From Acutalibacter sp. (lineage in GTDB: Bacteria; Bacillota; Clostridia; Oscillospirales; Acutalibacteraceae), in contig JAFLRP010000153.1 in NCBI GenBank assembly GCA_022511515.1, positions 1 to 48,437 on the forward strand: a stretch of 48,437 nt of DNA, read 5' to 3'. The notes beneath the pieces were generated by a model, which worked only from the letters and a program-made list of their open reading frames with translations, was not told the origin of the DNA and ran no database searches. Made by a program: the position numbers and the translations under genes. Within the stretch, counting starts at the first letter, position 1. Each line of letters opens with the position of its first letter. Positions 7,076 through 16,325 of this stretch are shown here, one piece after another.

Positions 7076-8291
7076 TCACATCACCTCCCGTTTGGCCATA
7101 AAAGGGCAGAAACAGGACCACATATTTGAGCCGATAATCATTCATGTGCATCACCAGATTGCTATTAGTGGGACTTGTCCTTGAATGACAGCCCCAGCGT
7201 TGCTCTTTCGGGTCATACGATATCCCTCCCAAGCTGTAGGTTGTAGTATAAGATTCGTCTGTGGCGTATAAAAAATCCCAATATACGTCCAACTTCCCAT
7301 CCTCTCGCGGGACTACCGGCGGATAATTTGCACACATCTGGATGATCAGCTGAGGCTTGCGTATTTCTACGCTAGGAGCGAATCGACTATCGGAGCTGGT
7401 GCCGGTTGCTGTTTGGATACTGAATGGCATTTTCAAAAAGGCCTTTTCCCCATTGGAAGCGTGTCTAGTTTCATCTCTGACGATGTCTGCCACATTCTGG
7501 CCCTCCAGCCCTCCGATCGATTTCTCCGCTTTCTTGATCAGCTCCCTGGCAGTTTTTGCCTGTTCGGTGGTCTTCTCTGTCACGTTCTCTGCCGCTTTTT
7601 TTGCCGTATTTACATCATCAGCGGCTAAACTCGCCGCATCTGCTGCTTTGCCAGCTTGGGAAATCGTTTCAGTGATTTTCTTATCCGATTCAGCATACCA
7701 TCCCGTTTCCTTGTTCTCATTTTCCTGCATCATCGATTGGTACCCTGCTTGTACCGTTTTCATAAATGCGGCCAGAGGAATCTTTTTCTCTGCAGGGCCC
7801 CGAACGACACCGCAAACGTCCTCATCCATCCTCGTATCCTTAATATCTGCAGCGGTGATTCCCTCTTTGGACGGCCTCACAATGATTTCTGCAAGGCTGA
7901 GATCCCAGTAGTCATCATTGCGGACAATCTTCGGGGCGGTGGAATTCTCTGGAATTCCTTCTATGCGGATGATCTCGATTTTCCGCTCTGCAACATACAG
8001 GCGGAGGACGATGCGGTCCGTTCTGGTCATCATGACGATACCACCCATTTTATTGGCCGGCACAGCAATATTCAGCGTTTCCGTGTTCTTGTAGAGATGT
8101 CCTTTAATCCACGCATGGCCAGGGCTGACATTGACTGTCCATCGGTCTGAATCGTTGGCGGTCACCTGTAGATTCTTCCCGCTTGCCAATACGCCCGAAC
8201 CGATAATATCGGCAAAGAAGGCGGCGAAATCTGCCGCGTAATAGGTGCGATCTCCTTTGACAGAATCAAAGGGAAAATACTTTTCGGCCAT
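7068..8291 (-). CDS. Baseplate/tail fibre protein, paralogue 2
   Basis: A 407-residue structural protein. The N-terminal domain (about 1-190) is shared with the neighbouring gene at 8331-9584: both begin MAEKYFPFDSV and share the AWIKGH...NTETL and DRIV.RLYVAERKIE segments. This domain probably docks on the baseplate. A long alpha-helical coiled coil rich in Ala/Lys/Glu (about 200-265) follows. The C-terminal domain (about 290-407) is divergent and ends in a conserved beta pattern (VVPREDGK.DVYW). It is likely part of the receptor-binding apparatus. No chaperone gene is visible beside it. Confidence 0.75.
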   Translation of the reverse strand: MAEKYFPFDSVKGDRTYYAADFAAFFADIIGSGVLASGKNLQVTANDSDRWTVNVSPGHAWIKGHLYKNTETLNIAVPANKMGGIVMMTRTDRIVLRLYVAERKIEIIRIEGIPENSTAPKIVRNDDYWDLSLAEIIVRPSKEGITAADIKDTRMDEDVCGVVRGPAEKKIPLAAFMKTVQAGYQSMMQENENKETGWYAESDKKITETISQAGKAADAASLAADDVNTAKKAAENVTEKTTEQAKTARELIKKAEKSIGGLEGQNVADIVRDETRHASNGEKAFLKMPFSIQTATGTSSDSRFAPSVEIRKPQLIIQMCANYPPVVPREDGKLDVYWDFLYATDESYTTTYSLGGISYDPKEQRWGCHSRTSPTNSNLVMHMNDYRLKYVVLFLPFYGQTGGDVNG

Positions 8292-8330
8292 ATTTCAACA
8301 GCTCCTTTTTCCTTTTGAGGTGGCGAGTCC

Positions 8331-9584
8331 TTAACTTAGAAACGGCAGATACAAGACAACATAGTTTGCGCCCTTTTTATTCAGTGCCATAATCAAATCC
8401 CTGCTGGATGTTTCAGCCCCATCGTAGCGGTTTCCGGAATAAAAACTGATTTGTTTTTTTGAGCTGTCATATGAAATACCATTTCCAAGGGCGTAAGTGG
8501 TTTTGTAGGTATCATCAGCAGCGTAAAAATACCCCCAAAAAACATCATACTTTCCATCCGCTCGCGGGACTACCGGTGGATTATCGGCACACATCACGAT
8601 GACAAATTTCGGCGGTTGTGAAACTTTAACGGTTTTAGGGGTGCCGCTCTCTGAGGTCCCAATGTATGTTTCAATCCAGAACGGTCTTCTAAGGAAGGCT
8701 TTCTCCCCAGGAGTGACGTGACGCGACTCGTCATTGATAAGCCCAAATAAATCATCACCATCCACCGCACCGAATATTTCTTTGGCCTTCTCTATCAACC
8801 CTTCGGCGATTTCGGCCTGTTCCATGGCGTCTTCGGCCGCTTTCTCTACTTCCTCTTTTGCCGTTTTGGCATTGGTTGTAGCTCGATTAGCTTTCTCTGC
8901 CGCATCATCAGCTTTGCGCTCCGCCGAGGCGAACACTTCTTTTGCTGCGTTGAACCATTCTGTAAACGCTTCCTTGGATTCCTGCAGCATTGCATCATAT
9001 TCCATTTGGAGATCCTGCACAAAGTCTTTCAGGGATGTCCCTTCGATGAGACATTTCACAACGCCGCAGATACCCTCGTTGGTCCTCGTGTCTTTGATAT
9101 CCAGAAAACTTTCTCCGATTGTCCCGTGTCTTTTGACAGTTACCTCTGCAAGGCAGATATCCCAATAATCATCGTTTCTAACCAGATCTGGAGGTGACGG
9201 TTTCTCTGCAGGAACCCCTTGAATGACTGTGGTTTCAATTTTCCGCTCTGCTACGTACAGGCGGGTGACGATGCGGTCTACCCTATCATACATTTGGCTT
9301 GTGGACCTCTCCATATCAATGCTCGATGACAAATTGAACCTCAAAGTCTCTGTGTTCTGATAGAAGTGTCCCTTGATCCATGCGGACCCCGGCCTGACTT
9401 GCAGGGCATAATGAACATCTTGGTCTTTTGGGTCTGACCCGTTTACCTCATTTGCCACCTGCAAATTGCTCCCAACTGACGATACTCCGGAAGAAATTAT
9501 TTCGGCAAAATAGGAGGCAAAATCTCCCGCGTGGTATTCCCGATCCCCATCGACAGAATCAAAGGGAAAATACTTTTCTGCCAT
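8331..9584 (-). CDS. Baseplate/tail fibre protein, paralogue 1
   Basis: A 417-residue paralogue of the protein encoded at 7068-8291. The same N-terminal attachment domain is present, then an Ala/Glu/Lys-rich coiled coil (about 215-275), then a C-terminal domain whose start (FVIVMCADNPPVVPRADGKYDVFW) closely parallels the other copy. The copies therefore share both ends and differ mostly in the middle and the last 60 residues. Tandem duplication followed by divergence would give two receptor-binding or baseplate subunits. It follows the hub gene by one base, with the ribosome site inside the hub gene's end. Confidence 0.75.
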   Translation of the reverse strand: MAEKYFPFDSVDGDREYHAGDFASYFAEIISSGVSSVGSNLQVANEVNGSDPKDQDVHYALQVRPGSAWIKGHFYQNTETLRFNLSSSIDMERSTSQMYDRVDRIVTRLYVAERKIETTVIQGVPAEKPSPPDLVRNDDYWDICLAEVTVKRHGTIGESFLDIKDTRTNEGICGVVKCLIEGTSLKDFVQDLQMEYDAMLQESKEAFTEWFNAAKEVFASAERKADDAAEKANRATTNAKTAKEEVEKAAEDAMEQAEIAEGLIEKAKEIFGAVDGDDLFGLINDESRHVTPGEKAFLRRPFWIETYIGTSESGTPKTVKVSQPPKFVIVMCADNPPVVPRADGKYDVFWGYFYAADDTYKTTYALGNGISYDSSKKQISFYSGNRYDGAETSSRDLIMALNKKGANYVVLYLPFLS

Positions 9585-9585
9585 A

Positions 9586-10686
9586 TTAAAACAGCTCCTT
9601 CTTTATTTTCTTATAGATGGATGGGACGGCATTCCCCAGCGTGACATCATAACTCACGCCTCCCCGCTCATAATAGGCGGTGATTTCTGAGACATAGGTC
9701 TGCGAAATAAGATTGTATTTTTTCTCGATCGCCGTCACTTTGTCTCCCGGCCCCAAAAGGCCGACTACGCCGGGATCAAGATCTACCTCAAGGGATAAAA
9801 CCTTTGTCTGGTCTGCCAGCTTTTCCTTTGCCTTTTGCTGCTGCTCTGATTTATATTGCAAAATCGCCTGTGCCTCGGTGATGCCAGCTTTCTTGTCCGC
9901 CTTTGGCTTGGTGGCGGACCCCTTGATATAGATCTCCCGGCGGGAGAGTCCGCTTCCCTCAACGATAGAATCCTCGTACCGCTCTCCGGTTTCTTCATCG
10001 GTATATCCCGATATCAGGGCAGTGTTCCGAAATGATGTGGAGGACCGCGTATACACCTCGGAAATAACATTATTTCTGTCTCTGGATATCACCACCCAAG
10101 GCGTTTCCTGCTGAGTCGTGCGCCGGTCCACGCCCTCATAAACTATAAAATTTAGCTGTCTGGCGGCCTTATTCAGAACGATGTCAAAACCAACACCAGA
10201 GGCGGCGGTCAGGTCGTCAAGAAGCGTTTCCACATTCTCATTTTCCGTCTGCGTGGTGATGGTATGAGTTGTTGCTGCGCGATTTCCCAGTGAAAGGAGC
10301 GGAATTTTCCGGGAATCGTCGGATGGGTTGACCGCATTTTCATTGACGATCCGCCGGGCAAAGTCCTCCACGGTACCCGCAAAGGAAAAATTCTTCCAGA
10401 CGATACGCCGGCCTAAAATGCCCCGAAGATTTTTCCCGCTTGCTGTGATGTACTCTCCGTCCTTTTCCGTTTCGCAGACCACTGAATCGATATACACCGT
10501 CCGTTGCCCTTTATCGTCCCAAAAGAGAATATTGTCCTCTGCCAAAAGGTGAAAGGCTTCCTCCGTAAATGGAATCGTCAGCTTAAAGCTGCCGCTTCCG
10601 GCGAATTGCCGGGTATGGACCAAGCTCTCAAATGTACTGATAATTCCCGCGACCTCCATCTCCGGGGTAAAAACAAAAATCTGCAC
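9586..10686 (-). CDS. Tail baseplate hub protein, Gp37-like (ReqiPepy6 family)
   Basis: A 366-residue protein starting MQIFVFTPEMEVAGII with a split beta-rich fold. It matches from memory the siphovirus ReqiPepy6 Gp37-like family, which takes the place of the tail-associated lysozyme or hub downstream of the distal tail protein. A central helical stretch (about 265-295, KAGITEAQAILQYKSEQQQ) precedes a C-terminal segment typical of hub domains that bind the tail tube (DLDPGVVGLLGPGDKV). No lysozyme or peptidase motif is seen. Neighbours are the distal tail protein upstream and the fibre genes downstream. Confidence 0.82.
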   Translation of the reverse strand: MQIFVFTPEMEVAGIISTFESLVHTRQFAGSGSFKLTIPFTEEAFHLLAEDNILFWDDKGQRTVYIDSVVCETEKDGEYITASGKNLRGILGRRIVWKNFSFAGTVEDFARRIVNENAVNPSDDSRKIPLLSLGNRAATTHTITTQTENENVETLLDDLTAASGVGFDIVLNKAARQLNFIVYEGVDRRTTQQETPWVVISRDRNNVISEVYTRSSTSFRNTALISGYTDEETGERYEDSIVEGSGLSRREIYIKGSATKPKADKKAGITEAQAILQYKSEQQQKAKEKLADQTKVLSLEVDLDPGVVGLLGPGDKVTAIEKKYNLISQTYVSEITAYYERGGVSYDVTLGNAVPSIYKKIKKELF

Positions 10687-10689
10687 CTG

Positions 10690-11547
10690 TTACACCCCCA
10701 AATACTTTTGATAGAAATAGAGTGTCACGGTCATAGATGTCACATTGCTGTCCGCTGCGTATTGAAATGTAGTCAAGCCGACCGGAACCTGCAGAAATGT
10801 GGAGTCTAGGTCTACGGAATTTATCACATCTTCTACCGTATCGCGGTATTGGCTGATGGCGCTTTCATGCCCGTAGTTGGTGTTAATTATTACTGTTTCC
10901 CCGGCGGTAAGCGTCCGATTCAATTTGATGAATTCCCCGGTCTTGATATTTTTCAAGCTGGGATTCTCTACGGTTGCAGACGCCCTAAAATAGAGCAAGA
11001 GCCCAGTTTCTGCGGTTCCGCTGTTTTCGATGGTAGTAAAAAGTCCCTCGGTGCGGTCGGAGAAGGTAAAGCCCTTACTTGGAATTGACAGCGGCCATAT
11101 AAAATTTGAATCCCATTCCGCGATTTTTCTTGATTGGAGCACATCATCTCGGAATAGGGGATCATAGGAGTTGGCATCGATCACAAAGGAAGCGACTCGG
11201 TCGTTGTTCGTCAGTCTGGATGCGGAGAATTTCACTGTCCCGGTGGAATAGCATTCCAGCGCCTTTTTCTCGTTCGGCATGACGATATACGGCGTGCGGG
11301 GATCACACATTTGATAGAGGGCAGCTTTTTTCCGCTCCATCTCCTCCGCACTTGCCGCCTTTATAAATCCCACTATTTCTATGGCGCGGGTGTCCAGGGT
11401 GGTATTCACGACCCGTTCGCCCATCTGATTTATGCCTTTTGCGGTGGAATGCGTGGCACTGATTGCGCCGTAGTCTGCGGAGGTCAAAACATAATTCTGG
11501 CGGTCAAATTTGATGATTCCGTCATCGTTTTTGATTGCATACAGCAT
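10690..11547 (-). CDS. Distal tail protein (Dit), Sipho_tail family
   Basis: A 285-residue tail protein linking the tail tube to the baseplate. The N-terminal ring-forming domain has the typical start (MLYAIKNDDG..., QNYVLTSADYG) and the R.I.I.G.I pattern. A carbohydrate-like C-terminal domain follows. I chose ATG 11547 because a G-rich ribosome site (AAGGGGGG) sits just upstream; the extension to 11655 would run into the tape-measure gene. It sits between tape measure and hub, the standard Dit position. Confidence 0.88.
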   Translation of the reverse strand: MLYAIKNDDGIIKFDRQNYVLTSADYGAISATHSTAKGINQMGERVVNTTLDTRAIEIVGFIKAASAEEMERKKAALYQMCDPRTPYIVMPNEKKALECYSTGTVKFSASRLTNNDRVASFVIDANSYDPLFRDDVLQSRKIAEWDSNFIWPLSIPSKGFTFSDRTEGLFTTIENSGTAETGLLLYFRASATVENPSLKNIKTGEFIKLNRTLTAGETVIINTNYGHESAISQYRDTVEDVINSVDLDSTFLQVPVGLTTFQYAADSNVTSMTVTLYFYQKYLGV

Positions 11548-11560
11548 CTGTTTTCCCCCC

Positions 11561-14500
11561 TTACGTGATTCCCAGAGCAATATCGCGCTGCACCTTTTTG
11601 AATTCCCGAGCTGCCGTCTTTTCATCGAGAGCTTCCGGAGAGTTGATGGTGACATAGGTATTTCCGGCCTTACTACTTTTTTGATCTAGCGCCCGGACGA
11701 TTGCCTCAGTTTGTGCCCTTGTCTCCGCCGATCTGGAAGGTTCTTCGATAGAGGAAGGGAGCGATTGTGCGGCCGCTGTGATAGCTTTTTCTCCCATGCG
11801 CTCGATTGCTTGAATAAGGAGCATCTCATTCTCCTCGACACCTTCAACCGCGCCCAATACAGTATTTTTACCGTGTTCCCGGAAAACCCTGGATGGAGAA
11901 TGTTCGTCAAGTGTGCTTTTCCAGGCATTATTCGCCGCATTAGCTAGGCTCGTATATTTGGCGATCAAATCGGAACGCATACTTTCCGCGCCGTCTATGT
12001 ATCCCTGTATGGTGTTCACACCTGCGGCGCTGGCCTCAATGGAAGCATTCAAATTCTTCACGGCGTCCTGTTGGCGTTTCTCTAGTTCGTCCATCTTTTT
12101 AGAGAAATCCGTTTCCATGTCAGCGACTGTTTTCGTGAAGTTCGTTTTGCCTTCTTCCACATTGGCAAGCTGTTTATTAAGCTCCTCGATGTCCTCCGCG
12201 CCGCCTTGGACGATAGCCGCAAGGATTTGGGCGGATTCCTCTGAACCGTCCGAAAGCTTTTCAACAAGGCCTTTGTCGACGCCCAACTCCATGGCCTTTT
12301 GGATGTTGGCGGCATAGGTATCCATATAGGTGACTTGACCTTTGAGGGTGTCGATCAGACTCCCAATGGAAGTCTGTGCTGTTCCGTCCAGTTCCTTAAA
12401 CAGCCCCAACTGGCCTTCGATGGACTTTCTGGCTTCGTCACAGGCGTCTATATATTGCTGCTCCAGATTTTCCATCTCCGCGCAAAGAGAGTCCACATAC
12501 TCTTGTGTTTTCGCCATTGCTTCCTGCTGTACCGCTTGCTTCTGGTTATAGATCTCCTGTTCTTCGTTCAATGCGGCTTGCTGATCGCGCAGGGCACCGT
12601 ATTTTTCCTCCAGCTCTGCGACCACGGCTGCATGCTCTTCCTGCAGATCCATCATGTCTAGGACTGCTCCTCGGCCAATGACGGTGTCGCCTGTTGCAGC
12701 TTCTACTGCGGCTTCGTATTTTTCCGTTTCCTCTGCAAGCTGCGCCGTGATTCTCGCCTGCTCTATGTAAGCTTCTGTAAGCCTTTCCACCCCCGCTTCG
12801 GCTTCTTCCTGTATGGCGGCTTGGGTAATAAAAGTGTCGAGTTCTTCCTTTGTCATATTGATGAGGGAGTCGGAAACCTCATCATAAGCAAGCCCCAATT
12901 CCGGCACTTTGGCATTCAGCTTTTCTATCAGGTTCAAAATTGTCTGTTTTTGGCCGTCAGACTTTTCCTCTACAGCGAGGAGCTCTTTCAAGGCGTCTGC
13001 ATTCGCCCTGACTCCTGCCTGTTCCTCCTGCATGGAGGCGGTCAGTTCTTCATAGGCTTCTTTCGATTCCTGGATAGAATCCATAAGCTCCCGAAGCTCC
13101 TGTCCCTCCCTTTCTGCGGTAAGGGCTAAAGCTGCAATAGCGCCGGTGAGGGCGGTGATTCCTGTCACCACAAGAAAGGCCGGATTTGCTTCCATGATCG
13201 CATTTAGGGCTTCCTGTGCTATGGCGGCCAGCTTCGTAACGGCAGTATACCCGGCGATCCCCAGCGTCAGCACGCTGATTCCGGTGGTCACAGCGGTGAT
13301 GGCCTGCACCAGCCAAGGATTTTCCTCTACAAAATCCGCCGCCCACTCAAACCCGGTCGCCCCAGCATCGTAGAGATTTGTAAGCGCCGGTGTAAGCTGA
13401 TCGCCTATGGCAATCTTGAAATTCTCCGTCGCGGTCATCATGCGCTGCTGGGCAAATTCCGTAGTATCAGCCATGATCTGGAAGTTCCGATCAACAGATC
13501 CGGAGCTGTTTTCCATGGCGACCAAGGTCGTGTTGAATTTCTCCGCGCCCTGATTCAGCAGGGTAAGGGCTGACTGTCCGGCCGTGGAGGAGCTCCACAA
13601 GTTGGAGAATGCCGTCGCGTCTCCATTCACGCTATCCGACAAAATAGAGATAACATCCCCAAGGCTTTTTCCCTGGCCCATAAGCTCCGCAAAGGATTTT
13701 CCGGTCTTTTCCCGAAGAATTCCGGCGACATTGCCACCTTCCGATGCCAGCTCATTCAGCATAGCGGCGAGGTTTGTCGTTGCGATCCTTGTATTTGTGC
13801 CGCTTGCAGTGATAATGGCGTAGGAAGTAGCGAGCTGATCTAGGCTCACGTTGTAAGCCGCTGCTGTCGGGATCACACGGCCCATACTTCCGGCCAGCTC
13901 GTCAACGCTGGTCTTGCCCAGGTCCTGAGTTTTCACCAAGACTGAGGCGACCCGTTCCGCCTCAGAACCCTGCAATCCGTAAGCGTTTAATGCTGTGGTC
14001 AGGACATCGACTGCCGTCGCGCCCTCTGTAAACCCCGCCGTGGAAAGCTTTGTCGCCGTGGATACAAAGTCCACCACATTGGCGGCGTTCACACCGGCGG
14101 AAAGAGCCTGATATGTAGCTTCCGCAAGGCTTTCCACAGACGCCCCGGTCTCTGAGGATAGTGAGACAAGTCCCTCCTTGATCTGCTCCATCGGAACGAT
14201 GGATGTGTCGACGAGTGTCGATACCTTTGCCAGGGAGGTCTCAAAGCTGGCCGACGCGCCGGCGCATTCCAGCAGGGCGGCTGTAATTTCCTTAACCGTC
14301 GCCGCGATACCCGCTGCGGCAAGGACAGCGGCAAGGGCTTCCACTCCGTTAGAGGCTTTCTCTCCGAATTCCGCTGATTCTTCTGCCGCTTCCTTGACTT
14401 CTTTCCCGTATTCGTCGATAGATGTCGCGCACCTGTCCACAGAACCTCTCGCTTCTGCAAGGTATTGTTTATTCTTTTCAACCTCATCGTCGAGGTTGTT

Positions 14501-14986
14501 CAATTCTATATTTGCAGTATTGAGTTGCCGCTGCCAGTCCTGAACCCCCTTGGATGCCGCCGCTTCCCCCGCTTCTGCTTCGGAAAGTTCGTTCTTCCAT
14601 TTTTCTAGCTCAGCATTGAGGGCTTCCTGTTCCTTCGTGGTGTCCCCGGTGGAATTTTTCAGTTCTCCCAGGGATTTTTCGCACCGCTCAATATTTTCTT
14701 TCGCGGTGGAAACACGCTCGGCGTAGGTCTCCTGCGCCCGCTGGCAGTTTTCCAGCGCCTTTTGGAGCTCGTCCACCTTTTTCTTTTGGGCTTCCTGCAT
14801 AGCCGAAAGGGCAGAGTGCTTGGCGGTCAGCGCTTCCATGCTGTTGGCGTTTCCTCGGAATTCACTCTCCACCAAGGAGAGAGAGGACTTCAGCGTCCGC
14901 AACTCAGAATTGCAATTTGCAATAGACTGCCGATATCGAGCCTCGCCCTCTACGGCAAGCTTCGTTGAAATAGTTCTGACTGGCAT
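11561..14986 (-). CDS. Tape measure protein (TP901-type minor tail protein)
   Basis: The largest gene of the window, 1141 residues. The N-terminal part (about 1-225) is coiled coil with heptad-like Glu/Lys/Ala stretches. The PhageMin_Tail domain (about 240-540) contains the characteristic SLSSETG, TYQALSAGVNAA and NAYGLQG segments. A hydrophobic stretch (about 560-625, ITAVTTGISVLTLGIAGY and AITALTGAIAALAL) may insert into the membrane. A second coiled coil fills about 640-1000. The C-terminal end has the common SPSRVFREHGKN motif. It sets tail length and follows the tail chaperone gene. Confidence 0.93.
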   Translation of the reverse strand: MPVRTISTKLAVEGEARYRQSIANCNSELRTLKSSLSLVESEFRGNANSMEALTAKHSALSAMQEAQKKKVDELQKALENCQRAQETYAERVSTAKENIERCEKSLGELKNSTGDTTKEQEALNAELEKWKNELSEAEAGEAAASKGVQDWQRQLNTANIELNNLDDEVEKNKQYLAEARGSVDRCATSIDEYGKEVKEAAEESAEFGEKASNGVEALAAVLAAAGIAATVKEITAALLECAGASASFETSLAKVSTLVDTSIVPMEQIKEGLVSLSSETGASVESLAEATYQALSAGVNAANVVDFVSTATKLSTAGFTEGATAVDVLTTALNAYGLQGSEAERVASVLVKTQDLGKTSVDELAGSMGRVIPTAAAYNVSLDQLATSYAIITASGTNTRIATTNLAAMLNELASEGGNVAGILREKTGKSFAELMGQGKSLGDVISILSDSVNGDATAFSNLWSSSTAGQSALTLLNQGAEKFNTTLVAMENSSGSVDRNFQIMADTTEFAQQRMMTATENFKIAIGDQLTPALTNLYDAGATGFEWAADFVEENPWLVQAITAVTTGISVLTLGIAGYTAVTKLAAIAQEALNAIMEANPAFLVVTGITALTGAIAALALTAEREGQELRELMDSIQESKEAYEELTASMQEEQAGVRANADALKELLAVEEKSDGQKQTILNLIEKLNAKVPELGLAYDEVSDSLINMTKEELDTFITQAAIQEEAEAGVERLTEAYIEQARITAQLAEETEKYEAAVEAATGDTVIGRGAVLDMMDLQEEHAAVVAELEEKYGALRDQQAALNEEQEIYNQKQAVQQEAMAKTQEYVDSLCAEMENLEQQYIDACDEARKSIEGQLGLFKELDGTAQTSIGSLIDTLKGQVTYMDTYAANIQKAMELGVDKGLVEKLSDGSEESAQILAAIVQGGAEDIEELNKQLANVEEGKTNFTKTVADMETDFSKKMDELEKRQQDAVKNLNASIEASAAGVNTIQGYIDGAESMRSDLIAKYTSLANAANNAWKSTLDEHSPSRVFREHGKNTVLGAVEGVEENEMLLIQAIERMGEKAITAAAQSLPSSIEEPSRSAETRAQTEAIVRALDQKSSKAGNTYVTINSPEALDEKTAAREFKKVQRDIALGIT

Positions 14987-15034
14987 ATTTCTCCCCCCTT
15001 ATGGCGGGTCATTTTCGTAATAAAAGGTTTCGGT

Positions 15035-15576
15035 CTATTCGTCCTCCGGGCCGAGCTTTTTCTTCAGTCCGTTCGCCCTGAGATAAAGTTCAAAAATGCT
15101 GAATACTTCCCCCGGCGTGGAAAGAAGCGCCTCCTTCTTGCTCATGCCGCATACCAGCGCCATGCGGAGGTAATGCGACCGGGTCAGGTCGTTTTTTTTT
15201 GAGCTTCAAGCTCCACAAGACCCAGGTCGATTTCGTCGTTTTCATCTTCCACATCACGGCCATACCCAAGATTGATTGCCGTAAAAATTGCCGCCTTGAT
15301 ATCCAGAATATCTGCCGGAATTATGGTGGAGAAGATATCCTCTTCGCTCACAATTGGTGTTTCGCTGTATCCCATGTGCCGGCGGGCAAGCTCCCCTTGC
15401 TCTGCGAGGATCGCTGCTGCCCGGGCCATGGCAGAAAGCCCTTCACGTGTGCCGAGATCCATTGCTTCGGCCAGGTCTTTTACTTTTCCGAAACTCTCCT
15501 GAATCCGGAACATGGCTTCTCCGGTAAAGGCAAGGTACCTATCTGCTCCGGCGAGATTGATTTTTACTGCTTTCAT
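15035..15576 (-). CDS. Tail assembly chaperone gpG-T fusion made by -1 frameshift
   Basis: Reading the upstream frame to K128 and then slipping back one base on the A run gives a 180-residue protein. Its tail starts NDLTRSHYLRMALVCGMSKK and ends in KKKLGPEDE at TAG 15037-15035. The 52-residue extension has the usual gpT-like look (MALV.GMSK.EAL..TPGEVF..FELY) and lacks its own start or ribosome site. This is the lambda G/GT arrangement, where the short form and the fusion in fixed ratio chaperone the tape measure protein. The position between tail tube and tape measure genes agrees. Confidence 0.88.
15184..15576 (-). CDS. Tail assembly chaperone, short form (gpG-like)
   Basis: The unshifted product is 130 residues, starts MKAVKINLAGADRYLAF and stops at TGA 15186-15184, right after the slippery run, ending in QKKTT. 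It is the abundant form in G/GT systems. It is mostly helical and shows no enzyme motif. It follows the major tail protein gene by 66 bases. Confidence 0.88.
   Translation of the reverse strand: MKAVKINLAGADRYLAFTGEAMFRIQESFGKVKDLAEAMDLGTREGLSAMARAAAILAEQGELARRHMGYSETPIVSEEDIFSTIIPADILDIKAAIFTAINLGYGRDVEDENDEIDLGLVELEAQKKTT
15191..15201 (-). promoter_or_regulatory. Programmed -1 frameshift slippery site
   Basis: On the coding strand the run is C, nine A, C (CAA AAA AAA ACG in the zero frame), giving the heptamer A-AAA-AAA. Both tRNA-Lys can re-pair fully after a one-base slip. The next codon in the new frame is AAC (Asn), leading into the gpT-like extension. The zero-frame stop comes only two codons later. 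Confidence 0.85.
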
Positions 15577-15642
15577 AGCTCCCTCCCAAAATCCGAAAAT
15601 GAGGAGGCGGGGAAATCCCGCCTCCTACTTCGGCTTATGCTG

Positions 15643-16305
15643 TTACTTACTGTTGATAGGAGTCACCGCTTTCGCGGTTTCCTTGTTGGCCCCGGCAACG
15701 GGTGCATCTGCTGCCTGGTTTTCGGCGTCGGTGGTGGAGATGGTCTCCGCTGCAACGCCAGAGAGCTGGGCATCCACCCAGGCTCTGGCCGCAGCTTCGC
15801 TTTCCAGCTCTTCGGTGATCCGCCAGTCGCCGGTATTCGCCGCAAATACGGTGAAGCTGGTGGAGTTGGTGCCGAATGTGATCGAATTGGTCTTGCTAGC
15901 GGCATTGTCGTTTCCAAGTGCGGCCTTGGCCTTGGGATAGAAATATCCCCTATAGATCTTCTTTCCCCCGCGCATCAAAACCTTGTAATACGCCAGGCCT
16001 CCCAGGGGTGGTGTGTCCCCGACCTTGTAGTGTACCTTCTTTTCCTTGACCTCTGCGCCGTACACCACGGAGGCGACTTTGTCCTCCATATCGTCGGTCT
16101 CCATGGCGATTGCGGCGGAAACGAATTCGTCCACGCTTTCGGCCAGCTCGTCATCTGCGTATAACTTACCTGACGCCATTTCGACTGTCAGATCAGCCTT
16201 GACAAGGCGACCAATGACAACGCTCTCCTCGTACTCGGGGAGAGCGTCCATGGGTTCTTTGGTGATAGGTGCAAACTTCGGATATTTAGCTCCGTAACTT
16301 GCCAT
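15643..16305 (-). CDS. Major tail (tube) protein
   Basis: A 220-residue protein that polymerises into the tail tube. It begins MASYGAKYPKFAPIT, followed by the beta-rich core typical of Clostridia siphovirus tube proteins (GRLVKADLTVEMASGKLYADD, VHYKVGDTPPLGGLAYYKVLMRGGKK). The C-terminal 50 residues are Ala/Thr/Glu-rich and look unstructured, as in tubes with a decoration or flexible tail. It is flanked upstream by the gp10-like gene and downstream by the chaperone. The start has AAGGAGG upstream. Confidence 0.88.
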   Translation of the reverse strand: MASYGAKYPKFAPITKEPMDALPEYEESVVIGRLVKADLTVEMASGKLYADDELAESVDEFVSAAIAMETDDMEDKVASVVYGAEVKEKKVHYKVGDTPPLGGLAYYKVLMRGGKKIYRGYFYPKAKAALGNDNAASKTNSITFGTNSTSFTVFAANTGDWRITEELESEAAARAWVDAQLSGVAAETISTTDAENQAADAPVAGANKETAKAVTPINSK

Positions 16306-16325
16306 AAGTAAGCCTCCTTGTTTTT

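Noticed and set aside
7068..9584. Diversity-generating retroelement acting on the fibre genes
   Set aside because: No reverse transcriptase and no template/variable repeat pair was seen in the window; plain tandem duplication explains the paralogues.
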